Shown: positions 7,890 to 14,779 of the stretch, one piece after another
Layout of the letters: the number at the start of each line of letters is the position of its first letter
How positions within the stretch are numbered: position 1 is the stretch's first letter
Origin: a virus
Reading direction: 5' to 3' (one strand)
DNA: 26,491 nt
IMG/VR virus record: IMGVR_UViG_3300043331_001349
Location: 1 to 26,491 of that record
Notes under the pieces: generated by a model
What the model saw: only the letters and a program-made list of their open reading frames with translations
Database searches by the model: none
What the model was told of the DNA's origin: nothing
Translations under genes and position numbers: made by a program

Positions 7890-8972
7890 TCAGCGGAACA
7901 GATTCGCGATGTAGTCCGCGTCTCGCTTGAGCTCTTCGATGCGCTCGTCCTCGGTCAACACTCGGACCGTAGGATTCGTGCGCGCGACTGATGGTGCGAT
8001 GCTTGTCGTCTGAGCACTCTGGCTCGACTGTCCACCAGGCTTTTGGGCGGGGGCCTTACCCGTGCTCTGCGGATTCGCCACCGCAGCTTGGCCAGAGGAG
8101 CCGCCTTTGATGGCGACGATCTCTGATTCAATGATAGCCAGCGCTTGCGCGTCGGTCAAATTCTTCCCCTCTTCGACTGCGGCGGCTTTCAGCTGGACGA
8201 CATAGTTGACGATCTCGCGCTCCTTGCCGGCGGCGCGGTACTTCGAGAGCTCGGGATACGTCTCGGCATTACCCGCGGCCTCCCCGATCTCGCGTTTCCG
8301 CTTGGCGACGAACGCCTTCCGTTGCTCGGCTTTCTCCTCGCCGCCCTTTTGCTCGATTCCGTCGAGGCGCTCCTGCAGCTCGCGGTTCTTCTGCTCGAGC
8401 TCGGCGAGCTTCGGGTGCTCCGGCGGCTCTTTCCCGTCGCGCAAGGCGGCCTGCGTGAGGTCTTCCCAGACTTTGCGCCCCGAGCGTCCCGTAAGGTTGC
8501 CGAGGGTCTCGAGCAACTGCGCGGTGGTGCCCGTTTTCAGCAAGCCAATCTGCGCGTGAAGCCAGCGCGCTGTCGCGCGGTCGTTCGCGAGCGCCTGCTG
8601 TTGTTCGGCGAGCTCGCGGCCCTTATTTTGGAGCTTGATGTCGAATTTATCGAGCTTCCGGCGGCGAACGTCATGCTCGGCGCGCTCCTCGAGCAGCTTC
8701 GTGCGCGCCGTCTTGATACCCTCGGGAGTTTTCAGCGCTTCGTCCGAGAACGGGTCCACCGCGGGCGCGGTCTTCTTCTCCGGTTCCGGCTTCTTCTCCG
8801 GCTCCTTCGTCTCGGTCGACCCCTCGCTCGTCGTCTCGTTCGATTCCGGCGCCACGATCGAGTCGATGGCGGCGCCGAGCGCGTCGAACACGCCGTCGTC
8901 GGTGCTCGAATCGGCTCCGGAGGTATCGGCCGTCGTTTCGGTCACCGTTGCGGTAGTCGCTGCGTCACTCAT
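7890..8972 (-). CDS. Capsid scaffolding protein
   Basis: 360 residues from ATG 8972, overlapping the portal stop (ATGA). The N-terminal 70 residues are Thr/Ser/Glu-rich and disordered, ending in a Lys/Pro/Glu repeat (EKKPEPEKKTAP). The centre (about 75-230) is a highly charged helical coiled-coil stretch (RRRKLDKFDIKLQNKGRELA, ELEQKNRELQERLDGIEQKG). The C-terminal 80 residues are Gln/Ser/Pro-rich and end in a basic/acidic helix (DERIEELKRDADYIANLF). That layout, with the position between portal and capsid, is characteristic of phage scaffolding proteins, which direct procapsid assembly and bind capsid through a short C-terminal helix. No protease motif is visible, so a protease-scaffold fusion is unlikely. 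Confidence 0.82.
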   Translation of the reverse strand: MSDAATTATVTETTADTSGADSSTDDGVFDALGAAIDSIVAPESNETTSEGSTETKEPEKKPEPEKKTAPAVDPFSDEALKTPEGIKTARTKLLEERAEHDVRRRKLDKFDIKLQNKGRELAEQQQALANDRATARWLHAQIGLLKTGTTAQLLETLGNLTGRSGRKVWEDLTQAALRDGKEPPEHPKLAELEQKNRELQERLDGIEQKGGEEKAEQRKAFVAKRKREIGEAAGNAETYPELSKYRAAGKEREIVNYVVQLKAAAVEEGKNLTDAQALAIIESEIVAIKGGSSGQAAVANPQSTGKAPAQKPGGQSSQSAQTTSIAPSVARTNPTVRVLTEDERIEELKRDADYIANLFR

Positions 8973-10912
8973 GCTGCCTCCGGCGGCGCCTGAACGGGCG
9001 CGGCGGTGTTGGCGGGAGCCGCGGGCGCGGTTCCCTGCTGCAAAGCCTGCTGCTCAGCGAGCAGCTTCAGCTCGAGCTCGTGGGACATCTTCCAGAAGGT
9101 GCGAATATCGTCGATGTGGTCCGGATCCTCGCCGTCCGCTTCGAGCGCGTTGATGACGTTGGCCGAGATGCGCTTGCACTCGCTCGGATTCATCCAGGCG
9201 TTGGGCGCGTTATCCTCGTTCAACCCGTGTTTGAGGATGTCGGCAAGCTTCGCCTCGATGTTTCGCTGCACGGCGTTCGAGTCGCCGATGAGCGCTTCGA
9301 TGTCCGGATACTCCGCGGCGGCCGCGAGACCCTGTTGCGGCGTGAGCATGCCGTTTTGGACGTACTCGACGATGCGCGAGGCTTTCGCCGCGGGCGTCGA
9401 GGGCAAGAGATTGGTCGGCCAGAGCCGAATCTCGAACTTGTCGCGGTCGAGGTCGACGTCCTTCCACCTGATGCGCTTCAGGTCCTTCGTGTTGCCCCAG
9501 ATGACCTCGAAGTTCTCGTCGTGCTCTGCGAGCTGGCGGAACGCATCGACGAATCCGCGCGCGAGCGAGAGGTGAAACGTGCGCCACGCGCGAAACGCCG
9601 GCGTGTGACGAACGCTCTCGGTATCCGCGAGCATCTGCAGGCCCGGCGCGTGGTCCACTCCCGCGGGTTTCTGCGCGAACGCGCTGAGCTCGGAGATGCC
9701 GACCTGCTGGCGCGCGCGCGCTTCGAGCGCATCCTCACGTTTGAAGAGCTCCGTGGGTACCGATGGGAACGCGACCTGGTAAACCGACTGCTGCGGTGGC
9801 ATCGAGGACTCGATGACGGCGAGGTAGTCGTTCGTCGCGAGGTGGTTCTTGTTGATTTTCGCGTTCCGCCACGTGATGAGTCGCGGGATCGCGAGGAAGT
9901 GGATGAGGTTCTGGATACGGCGTCCGAGTTTAATGAGCTCGAGCTGGATGCCTGCGAGCGTCTCGGGGATGCTGCGACTCCAGAAGCCAATCGGATCGAG
10001 CGACGGGCGGTAAAAGAAGATGGGGAAGTAGTCGTACGGCCACGGACGGTCGACGAGCGTCACTCCGTCGATGGCAACAACGTGGCGACCGTCGTGTCCG
10101 CAGTCGACATTGGGATCGAACTCGCCCTTCTCGTTCAGCCCGAACGACTTCTTGTCGTCCAAGTCGACGCGCCCCGAGGGACGATGCCAGCCTTCCCACA
10201 CCGCAACGAGGTCGCTCGTCGCGCTGCCCATCGACGGCGAAGCGAACATCCAGTCGTCGGGACACGCGGGCGCGTTCTTGATGGCCTCCGCGTGTGCCGG
10301 GAACATGTCGATGAGCACCTGCCGATCGACTGGCTGTCGATGCAGCATCTGCCGCGGGTCACCCGAGCGCGCCTCCTCCTCGGGCACGAAGCACTCCCAC
10401 GAAAACACGCGGTCGGCGATGACGCGGTTGTTCTTGAAGTCCACGACGAGCTTGACGCCGCCGCCCTCGAACAGATGCCCATCTTGGCAGACGAGGAAAC
10501 CCTTCTCGTCGTAGATGCCGGCGGCGAAGAATGCGCCCTCCACGGCCTTCGTGATGCCCTCCGCGCGCTCGCGCATGGTCGCGTCACCGCGCGACGTGAG
10601 CGCGAAGCAACGAACCTGCTCGCGGAAGATGTGCGCCGTCTTCGTGTCCGCGCACGACTGGATGACGTTGATGAACGGCGGGTCCTCGGCGAACATCGCG
10701 TCGAGCATCAGGCGCGATCCGCGAAGGCTCTGGCGCGCGTTGCCGTGATAGAAAAAGAGCGCCGCGTCGGCGCGCGAGCGTCTGTCCTCGCCTTGCTCGG
10801 CAAAGAGCTCCTGCCCGAAGGCGAAGAGCGCCTTGCCCGGGTCGAGCTCGTGCGGCACGTCGCCGTCGAAGCCGACTACCCATTCACGCGCCCACCAAGG
10901 TCGCTGTCTCAT
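8969..10912 (-). CDS. Portal protein
   Basis: 647 residues from ATG 10912, overlapping the previous stop (ATGA). The protein follows the large terminase (with one small gene between) and precedes the scaffold. It has portal-like features: an N-terminal block with INVIQSCADTKTAHIFREQV (about 79-98), a strand-rich wing (FKNNRVIADRVFSWECFVPE), a stem/crown region with IPETLAGIQLELIKLGRRIQ and a long helix (QVGISELSAFAQKP), then a helical Gln/Ala-rich tail (LKLLAEQQALQQG, then Ala/Pro-rich). In the family, twelve copies form the DNA channel at the capsid vertex and dock terminase and adaptor. The Pro/Ala tail is probably disordered. Confidence 0.83.
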   Translation of the reverse strand: MRQRPWWAREWVVGFDGDVPHELDPGKALFAFGQELFAEQGEDRRSRADAALFFYHGNARQSLRGSRLMLDAMFAEDPPFINVIQSCADTKTAHIFREQVRCFALTSRGDATMRERAEGITKAVEGAFFAAGIYDEKGFLVCQDGHLFEGGGVKLVVDFKNNRVIADRVFSWECFVPEEEARSGDPRQMLHRQPVDRQVLIDMFPAHAEAIKNAPACPDDWMFASPSMGSATSDLVAVWEGWHRPSGRVDLDDKKSFGLNEKGEFDPNVDCGHDGRHVVAIDGVTLVDRPWPYDYFPIFFYRPSLDPIGFWSRSIPETLAGIQLELIKLGRRIQNLIHFLAIPRLITWRNAKINKNHLATNDYLAVIESSMPPQQSVYQVAFPSVPTELFKREDALEARARQQVGISELSAFAQKPAGVDHAPGLQMLADTESVRHTPAFRAWRTFHLSLARGFVDAFRQLAEHDENFEVIWGNTKDLKRIRWKDVDLDRDKFEIRLWPTNLLPSTPAAKASRIVEYVQNGMLTPQQGLAAAAEYPDIEALIGDSNAVQRNIEAKLADILKHGLNEDNAPNAWMNPSECKRISANVINALEADGEDPDHIDDIRTFWKMSHELELKLLAEQQALQQGTAPAAPANTAAPVQAPPEAA

Positions 10913-11121
10913 GACTCCTCCGCTCCCATCGGCTTGTGCTTCGCGAGCAGCTTCGCGGCAGCCATGTACGGTTCATCGATCGGATCGTCGACTTCCGGCT
11001 CGACCGGGAACGTCGGCGGCGCCGACTCGAACTCGACTTGCAGCAACGCGCCAGAGGCATCGAAGGATGCTCTCCGTACGCCGCGCGCCTTCAGCGCATC
11101 CAGGGTTTCTTCCAACGTCAT
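10909..11121 (-). CDS. Small acidic protein between terminase and portal
   Basis: 70 residues. ATG 11121 overlaps the terminase stop (ATGA); a TTG further up at 11148 would add nine residues but breaks the start-stop pattern. The sequence opens with an amphipathic helix (MTLEETLDALKARGVRRASF), continues as a strand (GALLQVEFESAPP) and has a Pro/Glu/Asp-rich middle (VEPEVDDPIDEPYMAAAKLL). It ends in an ATGA overlap with the portal gene. I do not recognise a named family, though small acidic proteins are common in phages between terminase and portal. No enzymatic motif is visible. Confidence 0.75.
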   Translation of the reverse strand: MTLEETLDALKARGVRRASFDASGALLQVEFESAPPTFPVEPEVDDPIDEPYMAAAKLLAKHKPMGAEES

Positions 11122-12656
11122 GACCAAGCCTTTGCTGCGTTCTGCCAAGGGTCATCACCAGGCGGAGTGAAGTCGGGATCGTCCTCTTCCTCCGTCGGTT
11201 TCACGTAGTCGCGCGCGATGGGCTCTTCCGGCGCGTTCATCATGCAGAGCCCGACGGCGGTGAAGAAGTCGCAGTGCCTTCCGTCGCCGCTGGTAGGGAG
11301 ATGAACCATCGGGCGCGCGGAGCTGTTGACCAGCTTCTTTTTCACGCGCACGAGATCTTCACGGAGCTCGCGCATCGGCGGGAGCTCGAGTGCGTTGTCC
11401 TCGAGCGCGGTGCGGATGGCCATCGCCATCGTCCACTTCAGGTCCGCGTCGATGTTGTGGATGAGCAGGTTGAGCCCGATGTCGTCGGCGAGCGCTTGCA
11501 ACGCCTCCGCCGAGAATTGGTCCGTGTTCACATCGCTGATGTGGTAGCGGTCGCAGATAGCCTTGATCTCGGCGAGGATGGTCCGAGGATCCATCCCAAC
11601 GACTTCCTTGCCGCGACGAGCTGCACGCCACTGGCGCGCGAGCACGACGGAGAACTTCCCGACCTCGACCTGGCCGACGATGGTGAACGTCCAAGCCGAT
11701 GCGCGCGCGCCTGGATCCATCGACGCGACGTAGAAAACGCCCGGCTCTGGCTTCCGCTCGAGGTCGCCGCCTTTCCGGATGGCGCGGTCGAGCGCGAGCG
11801 ACGAGAAGAGCGCGTCCTCGGGGTCATCGAACTCTGCGAGGACGTCCGTGCGGTACTCCTGCGGTCGCGTGCGCGCGGCTTCCTCGCAGGCTTCTGGCGT
11901 CCAGATTGTCGGGTTCAGATCTGCCCCCGGCGCACGCACGATGACGACGTCAGGACCGGGCTTGCCGAAACGCTCCTGCACCAAGTCGTACACGGGCCCG
12001 AACGCGGCGTAGGGCGAGCCGATGAGCAGGATCTGCCCGCCAGGAAGGATGCGCAGGCCGACGGCGCGAATGGCTTCATCGAGGTTTTTCACGCCGTCCT
12101 CGACGCCGACCATCCTCGGTGCCTCGTCGAAGATGCACGTCGCAATCCAGCGCGACGTGAGCGTCACGCCGTACTTCGCGAGCGCAGTTACGACGATCTC
12201 GATGCCGCGCCCCGAGGGGTGACGGAGCCACACGCTCTCGCCCGTCGGCTCCCCCATCATCAGCGACTTGAGGAAGGGACTCGCGCTAAGCGTTCCGACG
12301 AGGTGCGTGTACGTCTGGCGCGCGGCGTCCTTCGTGGGCGCCAAAATCGGGATGCGCACCTCGTCGCCGGGCTTCAACCGAGAGACGTCGACGGTCTGCG
12401 AGGCAATCACCGCGCGGTCCGCCGCGAGAATCGACTTCGCACAGCGGATCGCAGCGATGAGCCCGAAGATGCGCGGCGGCGTTCCGCCCTGAGGCGGGCG
12501 CTTGTACCCGAACGCCTTCTGAATCTCCGGACGCTTCCAGAGTCTGTCCCCGATGGGTCGCCCGTCGATCGCGCGCGTGATGGCGATCTGCAGCGGCGAC
12601 GCCGTCGTGATGCCGAAACCCTGCGGGTGACGGAAGAGGAGCTCAGTCGTGAGCAA
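11118..12656 (-). CDS. terL: Terminase large subunit
   Basis: 512 residues; the motor that cuts and packages phage DNA. The start is TTG 12656, inside a seven-codon ORF that begins at the preceding stop (12666). ATPase part: a degenerate Walker A at 68-75 (AAIRCAKS), Walker B CIFDEAP at 174-180, and coupling motif LIGSP at 211-215. Nuclease part (RNase H-like): three acidic sites at D314 (SMDPG), D379 (NTDQF) and D463 (HCDFFTAVG). N-terminal ITTASPLQIAITRAIDG is a typical opening for this type. The Walker A lacks the usual GKS/T glycines and retains only K74-S75. The C-terminal tail (TEEEDDPDFTPPGDDPW) is acidic and may contact the portal. Linked by ATGA to the small gene before portal. Confidence 0.93.
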   Translation of the reverse strand: MLTTELLFRHPQGFGITTASPLQIAITRAIDGRPIGDRLWKRPEIQKAFGYKRPPQGGTPPRIFGLIAAIRCAKSILAADRAVIASQTVDVSRLKPGDEVRIPILAPTKDAARQTYTHLVGTLSASPFLKSLMMGEPTGESVWLRHPSGRGIEIVVTALAKYGVTLTSRWIATCIFDEAPRMVGVEDGVKNLDEAIRAVGLRILPGGQILLIGSPYAAFGPVYDLVQERFGKPGPDVVIVRAPGADLNPTIWTPEACEEAARTRPQEYRTDVLAEFDDPEDALFSSLALDRAIRKGGDLERKPEPGVFYVASMDPGARASAWTFTIVGQVEVGKFSVVLARQWRAARRGKEVVGMDPRTILAEIKAICDRYHISDVNTDQFSAEALQALADDIGLNLLIHNIDADLKWTMAMAIRTALEDNALELPPMRELREDLVRVKKKLVNSSARPMVHLPTSGDGRHCDFFTAVGLCMMNAPEEPIARDYVKPTEEEDDPDFTPPGDDPWQNAAKAWS

Positions 12657-12665
12657 CGAAGCGCA

Positions 12666-12893
12666 TCAGACCCGCGGCGGCCAATTCCAGCAGCCAGGCT
12701 TCGGCTCGGCGCTGTACTTCACACGGTTGAAGAAGATGCCCATCGGATTGAGCACGCAGACGGTGACTTCGTTGTCCTCGTGCACATCGGTGACGACCGC
12801 CGCGCGGGGAACCGACTTGAATTCGCCTCCGGGCGTTCCGTAGGCCTGGTAGTGGACGATTCTTCCGACACTCGGTTTTGGTTCTTGGTTCAT
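12666..12893 (-). CDS. Conserved small phage protein of unknown function (GRIVHY/YGTPGGE type)
   Basis: 75 residues from ATG 12893, overlapping the preceding stop (ATGA). It carries SVGRIVHYQAYGTPGGEFKS (residues 8-27) and, further on, VCVLNPMGIFFNRVKY and a Trp/Pro-rich end (GCWNWPP). I recognise this pattern as a family of small proteins found in many phages, with a short SH3-like strand body and no known role; this is from memory and should be checked. It has no membrane segment and only two scattered cysteines. It sits at the end of the accessory cluster, just upstream of the large terminase. Confidence 0.8.
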   Translation of the reverse strand: MNQEPKPSVGRIVHYQAYGTPGGEFKSVPRAAVVTDVHEDNEVTVCVLNPMGIFFNRVKYSAEPKPGCWNWPPRV

Positions 12894-13393
12894 TGCATCC
12901 TCGCGAAGTAGCGGTCGCGACCTGCCAGAATCTCGCGCACGACGTCGTCGAACAGGCGACGAACGAAGCCATCGTGACCGTAGATGGCGATCTTCTCGTC
13001 GGCGTCGGCGTACTTGATGGTCGTTTCGTAACGCCGGCCAGCCTTGTCGCGCGCCAAGATGACGTAGCCGTCGCGCTCGCCCGTCTCGACGACGCGCGTG
13101 ATGTTGATGCCATGAGCCTTGAGGCTCTGGTTGCACTGCTGCACGAGCGCCGCCTTGAACTCGGCCTCCTGCCGGTCGAGCTTCTCGCGTTCGTGCGTCG
13201 TCTCCGCGTCCTGGAACACGATGCTCGACGGGCGAGTGTGCAGATTGTCGAGCACGTCCTCGAAGTACTTCATCAACTTCGGCGTGTCGTGCTCGCGGAT
13301 GGCACGGTTCACGTCAGCCGCGAGCGCATCGATCTCCTTCGAGCTCTCGCTCTCGTAGTCGTTCGAGTCGTCATCGAGAACGGCTTTGCTCAC
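12890..13393 (-). CDS. Hypothetical helical protein
   Basis: 167 residues from GTG 13393, overlapping the previous gene by 23 bases. The first half is strongly charged and helical (SESSKEIDALAADVNRAIRE; FEDVLDNLHTR; ETTHEREKLDRQEAEFKAAL). The second half has a strand-rich part (GYVILARDKAGRRYETTIKY) and a basic C-terminus (ILAGRDRYFARM). I recognise no family. The coiled N-terminal part suggests oligomerisation or a partner protein. It lies in the cluster between the terminase subunits and ends in an ATGA overlap with the next gene. Confidence 0.75.
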   Translation of the reverse strand: MSKAVLDDDSNDYESESSKEIDALAADVNRAIREHDTPKLMKYFEDVLDNLHTRPSSIVFQDAETTHEREKLDRQEAEFKAALVQQCNQSLKAHGINITRVVETGERDGYVILARDKAGRRYETTIKYADADEKIAIYGHDGFVRRLFDDVVREILAGRDRYFARMQ

Positions 13394-13547
13394 GGTCGCG
13401 CTCCTTGTTCACTTCGACCAAGGCGTCGACGAGCATCGCGTGGCGGTACTCGTGGAATGACGGACCAAAGACAGGCCCACGCTCCTCGATTACCGTCGTT
13501 CCGTCCGCGTAGCGCAGCACGGCCATGACGAATACGGGCGTGTTCAC
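13371..13547 (-). CDS. Small hypothetical protein downstream of the Tad2-like gene
   Basis: 58 residues from GTG 13547, overlapping the Tad2-like stop as GTGA, with GGAGG about five bases upstream (GGGAGGAAGCGTG). That is a strong site and decides the start over a much longer upstream frame. The sequence opens with a hydrophobic strand pair (TPVFVMAVLRYADGTTVIEE), then GPSFHEYRHAMLVDALVEV and a Lys/Arg/Glu tail. No known motif. Tight coupling to the Tad2-like gene suggests co-expression, not necessarily shared function. Confidence 0.7.
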   Translation of the reverse strand: MNTPVFVMAVLRYADGTTVIEERGPVFGPSFHEYRHAMLVDALVEVNKERDREQSRSR

Positions 13548-13843
13548 GCTTCCTCCCAATCGCACGAGAGCAAGTCCGTTTGCGACGCGAGCCACGGGAC
13601 GAACGCGCCATCCGCCGTGAAGAACATCAGATACGGCAGGAACCGGCAGACAGTCCCTTGAGGGATGCCTGTCGCCTCCGCCGTGTTCGCGTTGATCGGA
13701 ATGCCATCCGGGTAGCCCTTCTGGAGCACGACGAACATCCCCTTCCCATTCCACCCATTCCACCCAGCACGCCGGAGCTTTGCCCCTTTGCGCAGCCGAG
13801 CGAGTGCCGTTTCGAAACCGAAGAGTGGTTCGTTGGTGTTCAT
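13544..13843 (-). CDS. tad2: DUF2829 / Tad2-like protein (candidate anti-Thoeris sponge)
   Basis: 99 residues from ATG 13843, overlapping the metalloprotease stop (ATGA). The full DUF2829 pattern is present: FGFETALARLRKGAKLRRAG at 8-27, GKGMFVVLQKGY at 33-44, NANTAEATGIPQGTVCRF at 51-68, PYLMFFTADGAFVPW at 70-84 and the hallmark LASQTDLLSCDW at 85-96. Known members of this family (Tad2, Thoeris anti-defence 2) form tetramers that bind the cyclic ADP-ribose signal of the host Thoeris system and so stop host NAD depletion. That function here is inferred from family. One oddity is WNGWNG at 28-33 where the family usually has one WNG. It sits among small accessory genes between the terminase subunits, a typical cargo position. 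Confidence 0.85.
   Translation of the reverse strand: MNTNEPLFGFETALARLRKGAKLRRAGWNGWNGKGMFVVLQKGYPDGIPINANTAEATGIPQGTVCRFLPYLMFFTADGAFVPWLASQTDLLSCDWEEA
13745..13765 (+). repeat. 9-bp tandem duplication inside the Tad2-like gene
   Basis: CCCATTCCA is repeated head to tail at 13745-13753 and 13754-13762, followed by a further CCC. On the coding strand this gives TGGAATGGG twice and encodes WNG-WNG. The extra copy is in frame and adds three residues near the conserved Gly-Lys-Gly, a likely product of replication slippage. Confidence 0.85.
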
Positions 13844-14256
13844 TGCATCACCTCGTGGTCGGCGTCCGTGCAAGAGAGCGCGCCGTGCGCGAGCTCGTGG
13901 GTGAGCACCTCGGCGAGCAGCAGGCGACCGTGCTGCGGGTCGCGCGCGCGGCGGTTGATCTCGCCGACGTAGATGGTGAGGTAGCGCACGCCCGCGGCTG
14001 TCGAGCACTTGCCCAGTACCGGTGAGCGGCTCACGAAGTCGATGAGCAGAATCGGCGGCGTCGACGCGCCTGGGTTCTTGAACTGGTGTTCGAGCAGCGC
14101 ATCCTCGACGCCCATCAGATACTCGCCAGTTGGTGAGTGCTGCCCGCCGAGCGCAGCACACCCGTAGAAGAGTGTGATGGTAACGAAGGCTACCAGCGCC
14201 GTGCGGATGCACCTGCACCAGAGGTTGAACTCGCCGCACTTCGCGCACGGGTTCAT
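13840..14256 (-). CDS. Membrane-anchored HExxH zinc metalloprotease-like protein
   Basis: 138 residues from ATG 14256, overlapping the previous stop (ATGA). The first 18 residues have four cysteines (CAKC at 4-7, CRC at 14-16), like a small zinc knuckle. A membrane segment follows (TALVAFVTITLFYGCAALGG, 19-38) with a lipobox-like FYGC ending at C33, so a lipoprotein is possible. The C-terminal part carries THELAHGALSC, with the zincin motif HELAH at 120-124 and a further His at 134 in DADHEVM as a possible third ligand. The catalytic Glu is E121. This would be an exported or membrane-facing protease or a cell-wall-related enzyme; the substrate is unknown. It is immediately upstream of the Tad2-like gene. 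Confidence 0.72.
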   Translation of the reverse strand: MNPCAKCGEFNLWCRCIRTALVAFVTITLFYGCAALGGQHSPTGEYLMGVEDALLEHQFKNPGASTPPILLIDFVSRSPVLGKCSTAAGVRYLTIYVGEINRRARDPQHGRLLLAEVLTHELAHGALSCTDADHEVMQ

Positions 14257-14558
14257 CGCTTTCCCTCCGGGCAGACGACGCAGCGGATGACGGCGAGCTG
14301 GTGCTCGAGTTTCAAGCGCTCGCGGAGAAGCTGCTGCTCGCGGTCAAGTGATGCGCGGAGCTGCTCGTGCGTGAGACGCAGCTCGCGTTCCAGCTCGGCG
14401 ATGCGTTTGCCCTCGCGCGGCGGAGCGAAGCCGCAAGCGTCGCACGGTCCGGACCGCAAACCACAGGAGTGAATCGGACCGACCGGAGAACGGTAAACCT
14501 CTCGCTCCCGCTCACCGGCGGCGTACACGGGCGGTTCGGGCTGGTTGTGCCAGTTCAC
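14253..14558 (-). CDS. Cys-containing coiled-coil protein, unknown
   Basis: 101 residues from GTG 14558, which overlaps the previous stop (GTGA); an ATG at 14603 would overlap the upstream gene by 49 bases and is less likely. The first part has a Pro/Arg-rich region and a Cys cluster (CGLRSGPCDACGF, about 32-44). Then comes a strongly helical heptad-like segment (KRIAELERELRLTHEQLRAS), continuing with LDREQQLLRERLKLEHQL, and a closing CVVC. Cys pairs at both ends of a coiled coil suggest a metal-stabilised dimer. No family is recognised. Confidence 0.68.
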   Translation of the reverse strand: MNWHNQPEPPVYAAGEREREVYRSPVGPIHSCGLRSGPCDACGFAPPREGKRIAELERELRLTHEQLRASLDREQQLLRERLKLEHQLAVIRCVVCPEGKR

Positions 14559-14779
14559 TTGACGCTCGCGGGGTCGTAGTCGGCCGTCTTCACGCACGCC
14601 CAAGGGATGAGCTTGTTCACAAGGCTCTTCCCTTCGCCCTTCTCGGCTCTAACTCCCCAGGGTGTTCCGGTGAGAGTCCAGCCGCCTTGCGCGCCGTCGC
14701 CGGCCGACGTGAGACAGGACGCAGTCGGGTGTCCCTTGATGCTGATCTTGACGCTGAGGTCAACTCGCAGAATCTTCAT
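14555..14779 (-). CDS. Small hypothetical protein after the small terminase
   Basis: 74 residues from ATG 14779, overlapping the small terminase gene by 20 bases. It begins with a strand pair (MKILRVDLSVKISIKGHPTA), has a Gly/Trp-rich middle (GAQGGWTLTGTPWGV) and a basic end. It has two cysteines, no membrane stretch and no recognisable family. It ends with a GTGA overlap with the next gene. Confidence 0.62.
   Translation of the reverse strand: MKILRVDLSVKISIKGHPTASCLTSAGDGAQGGWTLTGTPWGVRAEKGEGKSLVNKLIPWACVKTADYDPASVK

Noticed and set aside
9080-11170. A 696-codon plus-strand open frame antisense to portal
   Set aside because: The minus strand encodes a convincing portal with start-stop overlaps. 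The plus frame gives an Arg/Glu/Val-rich product with no motif, as expected opposite GC-rich codons.
11274-12911. A 545-codon plus-strand frame antisense to the large terminase
   Set aside because: It mirrors the terminase, whose ATPase and nuclease motifs are clear. The antisense product is Arg/His/Asp-rich without domains.
13544-14248. A 234-codon frame that contains the Tad2-like gene at its 3' end
   Set aside because: The upstream part is a shadow of the metalloprotease gene; the ATG at 13843 with ATGA overlap is the natural start.
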